In this document: in pieces, positions 52,361-64,000 of the stretch
How positions within the stretch are numbered: the stretch's first letter is position 1
Layout of the letters: each line of letters starts with the position of its first letter
Assembly: GCA_963204785.1 (NCBI GenBank)
Contig: CAUJHG010000017.1
Coordinates: 23,867 to 87,866, forward strand
From: Pseudomonadota bacterium
GTDB taxonomy: Bacteria > Pseudomonadota > Gammaproteobacteria > Burkholderiales > Burkholderiaceae_E
Direction: 5' to 3'
DNA length: 64,000 bases
Program-made: the position numbers and the translations under genes
The notes under the pieces: model-generated
Told to the model about the DNA's origin: nothing
The model's database searches: none
What the model saw: only the letters and a program-made list of their open reading frames with translations

Positions 52361-52366
52361 ATTCTA
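52361..52366 (-). promoter_or_regulatory. Possible -10 element of ftsH
   Basis: TAGAAT on the minus strand, giving a leader of about 21 nt before the GTG. No -35 at the right distance is evident. Confidence 0.35.
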
Positions 52367-52427
52367 CGCAGATCGGGGCGCGAGCGCCATCTGCAAGCGT
52401 GACATAAGTCGTTGATCCGTATGGGCC

Positions 52428-53072
52428 TTACACCTGCCTGTCCTTCAGACCACGACCGAGGAGGTAGGTTTCGGCCGACTTGTCGCGCGAGGCCCGCGGC
52501 TTGCGCGGCGCCACCGTGACGAAATGCCGCTTGAACAGGGCCACCAGCTGGCTGTAGCCGCTGCCGTGGAAGCACTTGACCAGCAGCGCACCGTCGGGCT
52601 TCAGGTGGTGCACCGCGAAGTCGACCGCCAGCTCGGCCAGGTCGGCCATCCGGGCGGCGTCGGCCACCGCGACTCCCGACAGGTTCGGCGCCATGTCCGA
52701 GACCACCAGGTCCACCGGCCGTCCCTCGACCGCCCGCTCGAGCCGCTCGAGCACCTCGGCCTCGCGAAAGTCGCCCTGGATGAATTCGACGTCGGCCACC
52801 GGCTCCATCGGAAGGAGATCCAGCGCGATGATGCGCCCGGCGATCCCCCCGCCCGGAGCCGCAAGCCGCTCGCGCAGCACCTGGCACCACGCGCCCGGCG
52901 CCGCGCCCAGGTCGACCACGGTGTCCCCGCCGCGCAGCAGGCGGTCGGTGTCGAGGATCTCGATCAGCTTGAAGGCCGCGCGCGAGCGGTAGCCGCGCTG
53001 CTGGGCCTGCTTCACGTAGGGATCGGTGAGGTGCTGGGCGAGCCACGCCTTGTTCAGCTTCTTCTTGGCCAT
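52428..53072 (-). CDS. rlmE: 23S rRNA 2'-O-methyltransferase RlmE (RrmJ/FtsJ)
   Basis: Methylates U2552 in the A loop of 23S rRNA; heat-shock linked in E. coli. The protein has 214 residues. The SAM site is [15 protein letters not shown]. The K-D-K-E tetrad is recognisable: YRSRAAFKL (Lys), [11 protein letters not shown] (Asp), [10 protein letters not shown] (Lys) and SAETYLLG (Glu). It starts [21 protein letters not shown] at 53106-53101 could be its -10, giving a leader of about 22 nt. Divergent from yhbY, 94 nt upstream of ftsH, as in other Burkholderiales. Confidence 0.96.
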   Translation of the reverse strand: MAKKKLNKAWLAQHLTDPYVKQAQQRGYRSRAAFKLIEILDTDRLLRGGDTVVDLGAAPGAWCQVLRERLAAPGGGIAGRIIALDLLPMEPVADVEFIQGDFREAEVLERLERAVEGRPVDLVVSDMAPNLSGVAVADAARMADLAELAVDFAVHHLKPDGALLVKCFHGSGYSQLVALFKRHFVTVAPRKPRASRDKSAETYLLGRGLKDRQV

Positions 53073-53197
53073 CGGTGTCCGGCAGGGTCGGCGACCGCCG
53101 ATTATCCTCTTCCTCCGATACCCCTGCGGGAAGCCCGGGAGCGTTGCGCCAGGCAGTGCGCGGGGAGGACTGGCGCCGTTCCACGGAGCTCTTGCGG

Positions 53198-53203
53198 TAG
53201 CAT
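53198..53203 (+). promoter_or_regulatory. -10 element placed for a leaderless yhbY transcript
   Basis: TAGCAT with 6 nt to the ATG at 53210, so the predicted +1 is the A of the start codon. No -35 match is seen. Same geometry as at argA and hrpA. Confidence 0.45.
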
Positions 53204-53209
53204 GCGCGG

Positions 53210-53812
53210 ATGCAGACGAACGACACCGCAGAGCATTCCGCGCCCCTGCTCACACCGGCGCAGCGCAAGGAACTCAAGGCCCTCGCCCACCACCGGGACC
53301 CGGTGGTGATCATCGGCGAGGCCGGACTGACCGCAGCGGTGCTTGCCGAGATCGACAGGGCGATCGAGGCCCACGAACTCGTCAAGATCCGTGTGCTCGG
53401 CGACGACCGTGCGCTGCGGCAGGCCGCGATGCAGCAGGTCTGCGAAGCGCTCGGCTGCGCCCCGGTGCAGATGATCGGCAAGCTGCTGGTGGTCTACCGG
53501 CCCCGGCCGCCCGAGCCGCCGGCGCGCCCGCGCGGGCCCTACCTGCCCAAGAAGGCCGCGGCAGGCGGCGCGACGAGCGCGCCCGCCCGGCGCCGCACGG
53601 CCGCGACGAAGCCCGCGCCGGCCCCGAAGGCCGCCAGCGGCAGGCCCGCGGCGCGGCGCACTGCCGGGGCGCGCAGCGGCCAGGATGGCGCCAGGGGTCC
53701 GGCCCCGCGCAGCGGCGGCCGGCCCGCGGCAGCCGGCTTCGGCCGCGCGCGCCCGCAGGCCACGCCCGGCACACGCGCAGGCGGTCCGCGCGCGCGCACG
53801 AAGAAGCGCTGA
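53210..53812 (+). CDS. yhbY: YhbY-family RNA-binding protein with long basic tail
   Basis: CRM-domain protein that in E. coli associates with pre-50S ribosomal particles. Residues 14-105 are the CRM domain: [20 protein letters not shown], then [20 protein letters not shown] with the GxxG-like loop, and [13 protein letters not shown]. The whole E. coli protein is about 97 residues. Here another ~95 residues follow, almost only Ala, Arg, Pro, Gly and Lys (e.g. [20 protein letters not shown]), likely a disordered RNA-binding tail. No Shine-Dalgarno is obvious before the ATG. Divergent from rlmE, another 23S maturation gene. Confidence 0.9.
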   Translation: MQTNDTAEHSAPLLTPAQRKELKALAHHRDPVVIIGEAGLTAAVLAEIDRAIEAHELVKIRVLGDDRALRQAAMQQVCEALGCAPVQMIGKLLVVYRPRPPEPPARPRGPYLPKKAAAGGATSAPARRRTAATKPAPAPKAASGRPAARRTAGARSGQDGARGPAPRSGGRPAAAGFGRARPQATPGTRAGGPRARTKKR

Positions 53813-53853
53813 GCCCCTGCCTGCGCGTGCGCGCCCGGTTGCGCGCAGGTGCG

Positions 53854-54330
53854 TCACTCGTAGCGGACCTCCAGGATCTCGTACTCACGGATCCCGCCGG
53901 GCGCCTGCACTTCGGCGATGTCGCCGCCGTGCCTGCCGATCAGCGCCCTGGCGATCGGGCTCGACACCGAAATCAGGCCGGCCTTGATGTCGGCCTCGTC
54001 GTCGCCGACGATCTGGTAGACGACCTTGTTGCCGGACTCCAGGTCCTCGAGCTCCACGGTCGCGCCGAACACAACCCGTCCGTCGGCGTCCAGGGTCTTC
54101 GGATCGATCACCTGGGCGTTGGCGAGCTTGGACTCGAGCTCGGCGATGCGCCCCTCGACGAAACCCTGTCGCTCGCGCGCAGCGTCGTACTCGGCGTTCT
54201 CGGACAGGTCTCCCTGCGCACGCGCCTCGGCGATCGCGTTGATCACCGCCGGGCGTTCGACGGACTTCAGGCGCTGGAGCTCGTCCTTGAGGAGCTGGGC
54301 ACCGCGCACCGTGAGTGGAATGGTCGGCAT
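53854..54330 (-). CDS. greA: Transcription elongation factor GreA
   Basis: Rescues backtracked RNA polymerase by stimulating cleavage of the nascent RNA. The 158-residue protein has the N-terminal coiled coil with the acidic tip [15 protein letters not shown] (Asp/Glu pair that reaches the active site) and the C-terminal FKBP-like domain ([20 protein letters not shown]). Length is standard. It lies 115 nt downstream of carB, behind strong hairpins, so it probably has its own promoter. Confidence 0.97.
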   Translation of the reverse strand: MPTIPLTVRGAQLLKDELQRLKSVERPAVINAIAEARAQGDLSENAEYDAARERQGFVEGRIAELESKLANAQVIDPKTLDADGRVVFGATVELEDLESGNKVVYQIVGDDEADIKAGLISVSSPIARALIGRHGGDIAEVQAPGGIREYEILEVRYE

Positions 54331-54395
54331 CGTCTGACTCCGGAATCGATGGGGGCGCCCTGGCAGCTGCCAGGCGCTGGAGGTCGAAGGAAATC

Positions 54396-54426
54396 CGGCC
54401 GCGCCGCCCCGGCGGGGGCGCGGCCG
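54396..54426 (-). terminator. Terminator after carB
   Basis: A perfect 10-bp stem CGGCCGCGCC/GGCGCGGCCG, 20 nt past the carB stop. On the minus strand it is followed by GATTTCCTT, a short T-rich stretch. A second imperfect palindrome around TGGCAGCTGCCA (54361-54372) follows. Confidence 0.55.
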
Positions 54427-54445
54427 CAGCGCAGGAGCGAGGGGC

Positions 54446-57676
<3,231 letters not shown>

Positions 57677-57701
57677 GGTGCGGGATCTTGTTGGGCTGGT
57701 T

Positions 57702-57722
57702 GCGCCAGGCGGGGCCTGGCGC
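57702..57722 (-). terminator. Hairpin in the carA-carB intergenic region
   Basis: A perfect 8-bp stem GCGCCAGG/CCTGGCGC with a 5-nt loop, 25 nt before the carB ATG. No T-run. It may tune CarB relative to CarA or be an mRNA processing site. Confidence 0.35.
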
Positions 57723-57797
57723 CGGGGCCGGTGGGCAGCGCATCGAGGGCGTTGCCGACGGGCGTGCCGGACGAGCGATGAGCTCGCGCAGCGAGGC

Positions 57798-58949
57798 TCA
57801 TCCGTGGCTGCGTTCCATCAGCGCGATGAAGCGGTCGAACAGATAACCGATGTCGTGGGGACCGGGGCTTGCCTCCGGATGACCCTGGAAGGAGAAGGCC
57901 GGCCGATCGGTGCGCGCCATTCCCTGCAGCGAGCCGTCGAACAGCGAGACATGGGTGACCCGCAGCGTGGACGGCAGCGAAGCCTGGTCGACCGCGAACC
58001 CGTGGTTCTGGCTGGTGATCAGCACCTGGCCGGAATCGAGGTCCTTCACCGGGTGGTTCGCGCCATGGTGGCCGAACTTCATCTTCATCGTGCGCGCACC
58101 CGAGGCCAGGCCGAGGATCTGGTGGCCCAGGCAGATGCCGAAGGTCGGGATGCCCCGATCGACCAGCTCGCGGGTGGCGGCGATCGCGTAGTCGCACGGC
58201 TCGGGGTCGCCCGGGCCGTTGGACAGGAAGACGCCGTCCGGGCCGAGCGCGAGCGCATCGGCGGCGCTGGCCTGTGCGGGCAGCACACGGACCTCGCAGC
58301 CGCGCTCGGCGAGCAGGCGCAGGATGTTGCGCTTGACGCCGAAGTCGAAGGCCGCGACCCGGAAACGCCGCGTCCCCATCGGCCGATGCCCCTCGCCCAG
58401 CCGCCAGACGCCCTCGGTCCAGTCATAGGGCTGGGCCGTGCTCACCACGCGCGCCAGATCCATGCCGGCGAGCCCGGCGAAGCCACGCGCCGCCGCGATC
58501 GCCGCCTGCTCGTCGAGGGTGTCGCCCGGCGCCGCCGCTGCAACCAGGCAGCCGTTCTGCGCGCCCTTCTCGCGCAGGATCCGCGTGAGCCGCCGGGTGT
58601 CGATCCCGGCGATTCCGGGCACGCCCTGCCGGCGCAGGCAGTCGGACAGCGTGCCCTGGCTGCGGAAGTTCGAAACCCGCACCGGCAGGTCGCGGATCAC
58701 CAGCCCGGGGGCCTGGATGCGCGCGGACTCCTCGTCCTCGGCGTTGACGCCGGTATTGCCGATGTGCGGATAGGTGAGCGTGACGATCTGGCGGCAGTAG
58801 CTGGGGTCGGTGAGGATCTCCTGGTAGCCGGTCATCGCGGTGTTGAAGACGACCTCGCCGACGACCTCGGTTGCGGCGCCGATCGAGTGACCTCGGAAAA
58901 CGGTGCCGTCGGCGAGCGCCAGCAGTGCGGGGGGCAATTGGGGCAGCAA
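57798..58949 (-). CDS. carA: Carbamoyl-phosphate synthase small (glutaminase) subunit
   Basis: Hydrolyses glutamine and channels ammonia to CarB. The protein has 383 residues from a TTG at 58949. That start yields [20 protein letters not shown], matching the MLPxxPPA beginning known from Burkholderia CarA, and GGAG lies 7 nt upstream. The next upstream ATG would add 45 residues unlike the family. The class I amidotransferase triad is visible: Cys in [10 protein letters not shown] and His/Glu in [11 protein letters not shown]. Upstream lies an extended -10 promoter (59075-59083). Confidence 0.95.
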   Translation of the reverse strand: MLPQLPPALLALADGTVFRGHSIGAATEVVGEVVFNTAMTGYQEILTDPSYCRQIVTLTYPHIGNTGVNAEDEESARIQAPGLVIRDLPVRVSNFRSQGTLSDCLRRQGVPGIAGIDTRRLTRILREKGAQNGCLVAAAAPGDTLDEQAAIAAARGFAGLAGMDLARVVSTAQPYDWTEGVWRLGEGHRPMGTRRFRVAAFDFGVKRNILRLLAERGCEVRVLPAQASAADALALGPDGVFLSNGPGDPEPCDYAIAATRELVDRGIPTFGICLGHQILGLASGARTMKMKFGHHGANHPVKDLDSGQVLITSQNHGFAVDQASLPSTLRVTHVSLFDGSLQGMARTDRPAFSFQGHPEASPGPHDIGYLFDRFIALMERSHG

Positions 58950-59074
58950 GGAAGGACTCCAGTTTCGGCCTTGCCTGCGCGCCACTGCCCGCTCGTGCGG
59001 GACGAGTCGGCGGTGCCAATCTGGGGAATCGGGGGGATCGGCGCTGGGCTGGCCGCAAGCGATCGAACCTGAAA

Positions 59075-59083
59075 ATTCTAGCA
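59075..59083 (-). promoter_or_regulatory. Extended -10 promoter of carA
   Basis: TGCTAGAAT on the minus strand (TG-N-TAGAAT) with ACGACT 17 bp upstream as a partial -35. It predicts +1 near 59068 and a leader of about 119 nt. Confidence 0.55.
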
Positions 59084-59129
59084 CGGCGCGGACAGGCAGT
59101 CGTGGGCCCTCGGCGCGCGCAAGCCCCTG

Positions 59130-59732
59130 TCAGTCGTCGACCGTGCGGCGGTCGCGCAGCGCATGCGCGATCGTCCCCGGGTCGACGTACTCCAGTTCGC
59201 TGCCCACCGGAACCCCGCGCGCAAGCCGCGTCACCTTCAGGCCCCGTGCGTGCAGCAGCGCCCCGATGTAGTGCGCGGTCGCCTCGCCTTCCTGGGTGAA
59301 GTTGGTCGCCAGGATCACTTCCTGCACGACGCCGTCGGCCGCGCGGGCCAGCAGACGGTCGAGGTGGATGTCCTTCGGCCCGACCCCGTCCAGCGGCGAA
59401 AGCCTGCCGAGCAGCACGAAGTACAGGCCGTTGTACGACATCGTCTGCTCGACCATCAGCTGGTCCGAGGGCGTCTCGACGACGCACAGCAGCGACGGAT
59501 CGCGACGCGCCGACGCGCAGGTCTCGCAGACCTCGTTCTCGGTGAAGGTGTTGCAGCGCGCGCAGTGACGAATCCGCTCGACCGCCTCGCCGAGCGCGCG
59601 CGCGATCAGCCGCGCCCCTTCGCGGTCGTGCTGCAGCAGGTGGTAGGCGAAGCGCTGCGCAGACTTCGGGCCGACCCCGGGCAGGCGTCGCAGCGCGGAG
59701 GTCAGCTGCTCGAGGGGAGCGGGAGCCTTCAA
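59130..59732 (-). CDS. recR: Recombination mediator protein RecR
   Basis: With RecF and RecO loads RecA at gaps. The protein has 200 residues. A helix-hairpin-helix ([20 protein letters not shown]), a C4 zinc finger ([16 protein letters not shown]) and a Toprim domain ([17 protein letters not shown]) appear in order. The start used is a TTG at 59732, which gives the family N-terminus but has no clear Shine-Dalgarno; the gap to the ybaB stop is 22 nt, so coupling is likely. Its 3' end faces the carA promoter. Confidence 0.94.
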   Translation of the reverse strand: MKAPAPLEQLTSALRRLPGVGPKSAQRFAYHLLQHDREGARLIARALGEAVERIRHCARCNTFTENEVCETCASARRDPSLLCVVETPSDQLMVEQTMSYNGLYFVLLGRLSPLDGVGPKDIHLDRLLARAADGVVQEVILATNFTQEGEATAHYIGALLHARGLKVTRLARGVPVGSELEYVDPGTIAHALRDRRTVDD

Positions 59733-59754
59733 GACGGCCGGAGCGTCACGGAGT

Positions 59755-60081
59755 TCAGAAGGGCATCTTGAAGCCGGGAGGCAGCGGCAGGCCTGCGGTC
59801 AGGCTGCCCATCTTCTCCGCAGACGTCTGTTCCGCCTTGCGCAGGGCATCGTTGGTGGCCGCGACCAGCAGGTCCTCGAGCATGTCCTTGTCGTCGGCGA
59901 GCAGGCTCGGATCGATGCTGACCCGCTTGACCTCGTTGCGGCAGGTGATCACCACCTTGACCAGGCCGGCACCCGCCTGCCCCTCGACCTCGACCAGCGC
60001 AAGCTGCTCCTGCATGCGCTTCATGTTGTCCTGCATCTGCTGCGCCTGCTTCATCAGCCCGGCGAGTTGTCCCTTCATCAT
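59755..60081 (-). CDS. ybaB: YbaB/EbfC-family nucleoid-associated protein
   Basis: Small dimeric DNA-binding protein. The 108-residue protein has the N-terminal helix [20 protein letters not shown] and the beta core [20 protein letters not shown], followed by [20 protein letters not shown], typical of the family. Two adjacent ATGs (60081, 60078) are possible starts; AGGAGCGCC lies upstream. The gene order dnaX-ybaB-recR is conserved in proteobacteria and supports the call. Confidence 0.95.
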   Translation of the reverse strand: MMKGQLAGLMKQAQQMQDNMKRMQEQLALVEVEGQAGAGLVKVVITCRNEVKRVSIDPSLLADDKDMLEDLLVAATNDALRKAEQTSAEKMGSLTAGLPLPPGFKMPF

Positions 60082-60129
60082 CTGGGCGCTCCTGTGGGTT
60101 CGTCGTTCGTCGACCTGGGCACGGCCCGG

Positions 60130-62043
60130 TCATGGTTCCTTGGGGCGGACCGATCCGGGCAGGATGCGTCCGCCGAACTCGGTGAGCAGCGACTGCACGA
60201 AGGGGTCGGCTTCCATCGCCGCCTGCGCCTGCTCGAGACGCTCGGCACGCTGACGGGAGTTCGCCGCGGCCGCAGTCTGCCCCGTCACCGCGCCGACCTC
60301 GACCGCGAGCCGCACTGGCGCACCGAAGTGTGCCGCCAGCGCCTCGCGCACCCGCGCGACGGTGGCGGCCTCGGCCAGCGGCCGGATCGGGACGCGTACC
60401 CGGAAGGACAGCCCGTCGGCCTCGAGGAGCTCGCTCTGCTGGATGAACTGCTGCGCGAACCCGGAGAGCGGCAGCACCGCGGCGAGCGCCGGCCAGTCGC
60501 CGTCGAAGGCGCGCGCGGACGATGCGGCAGCAGGCTCACCGTCGTCGACGGGCCTGGCGGCATCGACCTGCGGACCGGCGTCGGCGGGCCTGGCAGTGCC
60601 AGCGGGCTTGCGGGAATCGGCGGGCTTGCCGTCATCGGCGGGCTTGCCGTCGGCCGGCTCGTCGCCATCGGCGGGCTCATCGAAGTGCCAGGGCGGCGGC
60701 TCGGAGGCGAGGTCCCGCGTGGGGGCAGTCGGGCGCCCGGCAGGCCGGATCGCGGTGGCCTGCGGCGCAGGGGCACCGGCACGTGCAGGTGCGGCCGGTC
60801 GCGGGGCTGCTGCCGCAGCCGGCGCACTGCGCCGGGCGGCCGTCGCGGCCGCGAGCGCCGCGGCTGCGGCTCCCTGCCCTGGCTGCGCCCTGCCCGCCTG
60901 CCCGTCCGCCTGCCGTGGCACCGCTGCTGCGGCGGGGCTTCCGGAAGGCTGCGCGATCGTGTCCCCTGCGGACGGCCGGAACGCGAGCAGCCGCAGCAGG
61001 GTCATCGTGAAGCCAGTGTGCTCGTCGGGCGCGAGCGGCAGGTCGCGCGCACCGTGGATGGCGATCTGGTACCAGACCTGGAGATCCTCGGCGGAGATCG
61101 CCGCAGCGTAGCGCTCCAGCATCGCCGGATCCTCGTCGTCGCCGATCGCCCCGACCTGGGCGAGCGCAACCCGCTGCAGCAGCGCAGCCAGGTCGCCGAG
61201 CGTGCGTCCGAAGGGCGCATTGCCCACGAACATGGCATCGGCAAGCGCCACCAGCGCGCGGCCGTCGCCGGCGAGCAGGGCGTCGAGCAACTGCTCCAGG
61301 TGACGCCGATCGACGGCGCCGAGCATCTCGCGCACTGCCGATTCCTCGACGTTGCCGGCACTGAACGCGATCGCCTGGTCGAGCAGCGAAAGCGCATCAC
61401 GCATGCTGCCCGCAGCGGCGCGTCCGATCAGCGCCAGCGCCGGCGCCTGCGCGGGAATGCCCTCGGCCTCGAGCACCCGCGCGAGGTGCTGGGCGATCGC
61501 CGCGGGCGGCATGTTCTTCAGGTTGAACTGCAGGCAGCGTGAGAGCACCGTCACCGGCACCTTCTGCGGGTCGGTGGTGGCGAGGATGAAGACCACGTGC
61601 TCCGGCGGCTCCTCGAGCGTCTTGAGCATCGCGTTGAACGCGTGCGTCGTGAGCATGTGGACTTCGTCGATCACGTAGACCTTGAAGCGCCCCGACGACG
61701 GCGCGTACACCGCGTTCTCGAGCAACTGCACCATCTCGTCGACGCCCCGGTTCGACGCGGCGTCCAGTTCGAGATAGTCGGGGAAGCGGCCCTCGTCGAT
61801 CTCGGTGCAGGCACGGCAGCGTCCGCAGGGATGCGCGCCCAGGCCGGTCTCGCAGTTCAGCGACTTTGCGAGGATCCGCGCAATGGTGGTCTTGCCGACG
61901 CCGCGGGTTCCGGTGAACAGGTAGGCGTGATGCAGTCGCCCGGTGGCCAGCGCGTGCGTGAGCGCCCGGACCACGTGTTCCTGGCCGACCAGCGACTCGA
62001 AGTCACGCGGTCGCCACTTCCTTGCCAGCACCTGGTGGCTCAT
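60130..62043 (-). CDS. dnaX: DNA polymerase III subunit tau (DnaX)
   Basis: Clamp-loader and replisome organiser. The protein has 637 residues from ATG 62043 ([20 protein letters not shown]). Walker A is [20 protein letters not shown], the zinc-binding Cys follow in [15 protein letters not shown] is the Walker B, and SRCLQFNL holds the sensor Arg. Domain III ends near 365, followed by a low-complexity Ala/Pro linker with a PAD(D)GK repeat (about 450-500) and a C-terminal tau domain. I see no A-rich slippery heptamer for making gamma. The upstream in-frame ATG at 62145 lies inside the ffs gene and is rejected. Confidence 0.96.
   Translation of the reverse strand: MSHQVLARKWRPRDFESLVGQEHVVRALTHALATGRLHHAYLFTGTRGVGKTTIARILAKSLNCETGLGAHPCGRCRACTEIDEGRFPDYLELDAASNRGVDEMVQLLENAVYAPSSGRFKVYVIDEVHMLTTHAFNAMLKTLEEPPEHVVFILATTDPQKVPVTVLSRCLQFNLKNMPPAAIAQHLARVLEAEGIPAQAPALALIGRAAAGSMRDALSLLDQAIAFSAGNVEESAVREMLGAVDRRHLEQLLDALLAGDGRALVALADAMFVGNAPFGRTLGDLAALLQRVALAQVGAIGDDEDPAMLERYAAAISAEDLQVWYQIAIHGARDLPLAPDEHTGFTMTLLRLLAFRPSAGDTIAQPSGSPAAAAVPRQADGQAGRAQPGQGAAAAALAAATAARRSAPAAAAAPRPAAPARAGAPAPQATAIRPAGRPTAPTRDLASEPPPWHFDEPADGDEPADGKPADDGKPADSRKPAGTARPADAGPQVDAARPVDDGEPAAASSARAFDGDWPALAAVLPLSGFAQQFIQQSELLEADGLSFRVRVPIRPLAEAATVARVREALAAHFGAPVRLAVEVGAVTGQTAAAANSRQRAERLEQAQAAMEADPFVQSLLTEFGGRILPGSVRPKEP
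60590..60680 (-). repeat. Imperfect tandem repeat in dnaX linker
   Basis: Repeats of roughly 15-21 bp built on CGGCAAGCCCGCCGA encode (D)GKPAD units in the tau linker between the clamp-loader core and the C-terminal domain. In-frame length change would be tolerated there. Confidence 0.6.
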
Positions 62044-62123
62044 GGGGAAGACCGGCCCATCGCCGGCTCGGAACGATGCATCGGGGCGAACGCGCCTGGA
62101 GGAAGCCTGGAGGAAGGAAGGGT

Positions 62124-62221
62124 GGGCGAGCCGGGACCCCGGCACTCACGGTGGATGGCTGTGGCTGCTTCCTTCCGGACCTGACCAGATTGACCACGCC
62201 GCAATGCGGGGGGGCCCGCCC
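62124..62221 (-). ncRNA. ffs: Signal recognition particle 4.5S RNA
   Basis: RNA partner of Ffh in co-translational membrane targeting. The minus strand carries the invariant apical core GGTCAGGTCCGGAAGGAAGC with its symmetric and asymmetric internal loops. The 5' end GGGCGGGCC pairs with the 3' end GGCTCGCCC, giving about 98 nt. The predicted +1 of the promoter at 62228-62236 coincides with the 5' end at 62221. ffs next to dnaX is common in betaproteobacteria. Confidence 0.93.
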
Positions 62222-62227
62222 GCCGCG

Positions 62228-62236
62228 ATTCTATCA
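62228..62236 (-). promoter_or_regulatory. Extended -10 promoter of ffs
   Basis: TGATAGAAT on the minus strand (TG-N-TAGAAT). +1 seven bases on is 62221, exactly the 5' end deduced from RNA pairing. No -35 match. Confidence 0.65.
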
Positions 62237-62281
62237 GCCGGCGGCACCGGGCGCGGATCCGGCGCCCGCGACCCGCGCCTG

Positions 62282-62290
62282 TGGTATTTT
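62282..62290 (+). promoter_or_regulatory. Possible extended -10 promoter of trxA
   Basis: TGGTATTTT (TG-N-TATTTT) would start transcription near 62297, leaving a 21-nt leader with the Shine-Dalgarno AGAGAGGAA. No -35 match. Confidence 0.45.
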
Positions 62291-62317
62291 CCGCCCGACA
62301 AGAGAGGAACGCACGCC

Positions 62318-62638
62318 ATGCCGATCAAACACGTTTCCGACGACTCCTTCGACCAGGACGTCCTGAAGGCCGAGTCCCCGGTGCTCGTCGACTACTGGGC
62401 CGAATGGTGCGGCCCGTGCAAGATGATCGCTCCGATCCTCGACGAGATCGCGCGCGACTACGAAGGGCGGCTGCAGGTGGCCAAGGTGAACGTCGACGAG
62501 AACAACGCCACCGCCAGCAAGTACGGCATCCGGGGCATTCCCACCCTGATGCTGTTCAGGAACGGCACGCAGGTGGCCACCAAGGTCGGCGCCCTGTCCA
62601 AGTCCCAGCTCACGCAGTTTCTGGACAGCCATCTCTGA
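62318..62638 (+). CDS. trxA: Thioredoxin 1
   Basis: General cytosolic disulphide reductant. The protein has 106 residues, standard length. The redox site WCGPCK has Cys31 and Cys34, the cis-Pro lies in [11 protein letters not shown], and the buried Asp is in [20 protein letters not shown] lies 10 nt before ATG 62318. It is divergent from ffs, and rho follows 270 nt downstream on the same strand, the gene pair known from many proteobacteria. Confidence 0.97.
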   Translation: MPIKHVSDDSFDQDVLKAESPVLVDYWAEWCGPCKMIAPILDEIARDYEGRLQVAKVNVDENNATASKYGIRGIPTLMLFRNGTQVATKVGALSKSQLTQFLDSHL

Positions 62639-62908
62639 TTCGTTGTAAGCTCGCGGCTCGCACAAGCGTGCCGCCGCGCGTGGCGCCCCACATCGACCGG
62701 GCGCCTCGCGCCCGTGGGCGAGGTTCCGCCCGAAACCCCACGATCCGCTGAATTCCGGCCACACGCCGGACATCCCGCGCAGCGCTGCCGCCGCCGCTTC
62801 CGTCTCTTCGCACCCCCGAAGCCGAACCGCGAACCGATCTCCACGGTCCTCACCACCCCACGTCCACCTCCTGGATGCCTTCCTCTTCCCCGCGGGGAGC
62901 CTGAACCG
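62639..62908 (+). promoter_or_regulatory. Long C-rich leader of rho
   Basis: 270 nt without a gene between trxA and rho. From about 62752 to 62890 the plus strand is rich in C and T and poor in G (for example CTCACCACCCCACGTCCACC near 62853), the composition of a Rho utilisation site. In E. coli rho represses itself by terminating in such a leader. Composition is seen; function is inferred. Confidence 0.5.
62698..62714 (+). terminator. Hairpin after trxA
   Basis: A perfect 7-bp stem CGGGCGC/GCGCCCG with loop CTC, 59 nt after the trxA stop. No T-run follows, so termination is uncertain. Confidence 0.35.

Positions 62909-64000
<1,092 letters not shown>

Noticed and set aside
60130..62043. Programmed frameshift in dnaX for a gamma subunit
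   Set aside because: I found no A-rich slippery heptamer followed by a hairpin; tau alone is annotated.

Overview
The window is GC-rich, dense bacterial DNA, most likely from a betaproteobacterium of the order Burkholderiales. Three things point there. The housekeeping order carA-carB-greA-yhbY/rlmE-ftsH-folP-glmM, with hrpA/argA/yggX and dnaX-ybaB-recR-ffs-trxA-rho, is typical of that order. The flagellar cascade is headed by FlhDC. The -10 elements are often TAGAAT- or GATAAT-like. I cannot name a species.

Layout. 1-4015: hrpA (cut by the window edge), argA, yggX and rpiA. 4089-42677: an almost uninterrupted flagellar cluster of about 39 kb. It holds flgBCDEFGHIJKL on the minus strand with divergent flgA and flgMN; fliA, an flhG-like gene, flhF, flhA and flhB; motAB; flhDC; then fliC, fliD, fliS, fliT and ycgR; fliE divergent from fliFGHIJK; fliLMNOPQR; and a histidine kinase/response regulator pair after fliR. 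No chemotaxis (che) genes are present. 42688-43143: a DUF1345-like gene lacking its N-terminal half at the edge of the cluster. 43144-47775: a decayed genomic island with a GNAT toxin/DUF1778 antitoxin pair, an unrecognised 446-residue protein coupled to a UPF0158-like protein, the wreck of a 2OG-Fe(II) oxygenase-like gene, and a broken tyrosine integrase next to tRNA-His. 47776-48122: tRNA-His, tRNA-Arg and tRNA-Pro. 48194-64000: glmM, folP, ftsH, rlmE, yhbY, greA, carB, carA, recR, ybaB, dnaX, the 4.5S RNA gene ffs, trxA and rho (cut by the window edge).

How the genes work together. FlhDC would switch on the basal body and export genes and fliA. FliA (sigma28), held back by FlgM until the hook is finished, would then read the late genes. 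Four well-formed sigma28 promoters support this, in front of flgM, fliC, fliS and motA. A symmetric set of TTCCTA-type heptads lies between flhD and fliC and looks like an operator for a NarL/FixJ-family regulator; the response regulator after fliR is an obvious candidate.

The points most worth a second look are that flhD/fliC operator, the FlhG-like protein that has lost its P-loop but kept the FlhF-activating helix, the kinase with a glutamate in place of the receiver aspartate, a symmetric -10 element whose two predicted start sites fall on the hrpA and argA start codons, and the uncharacterised two-gene unit in the island.
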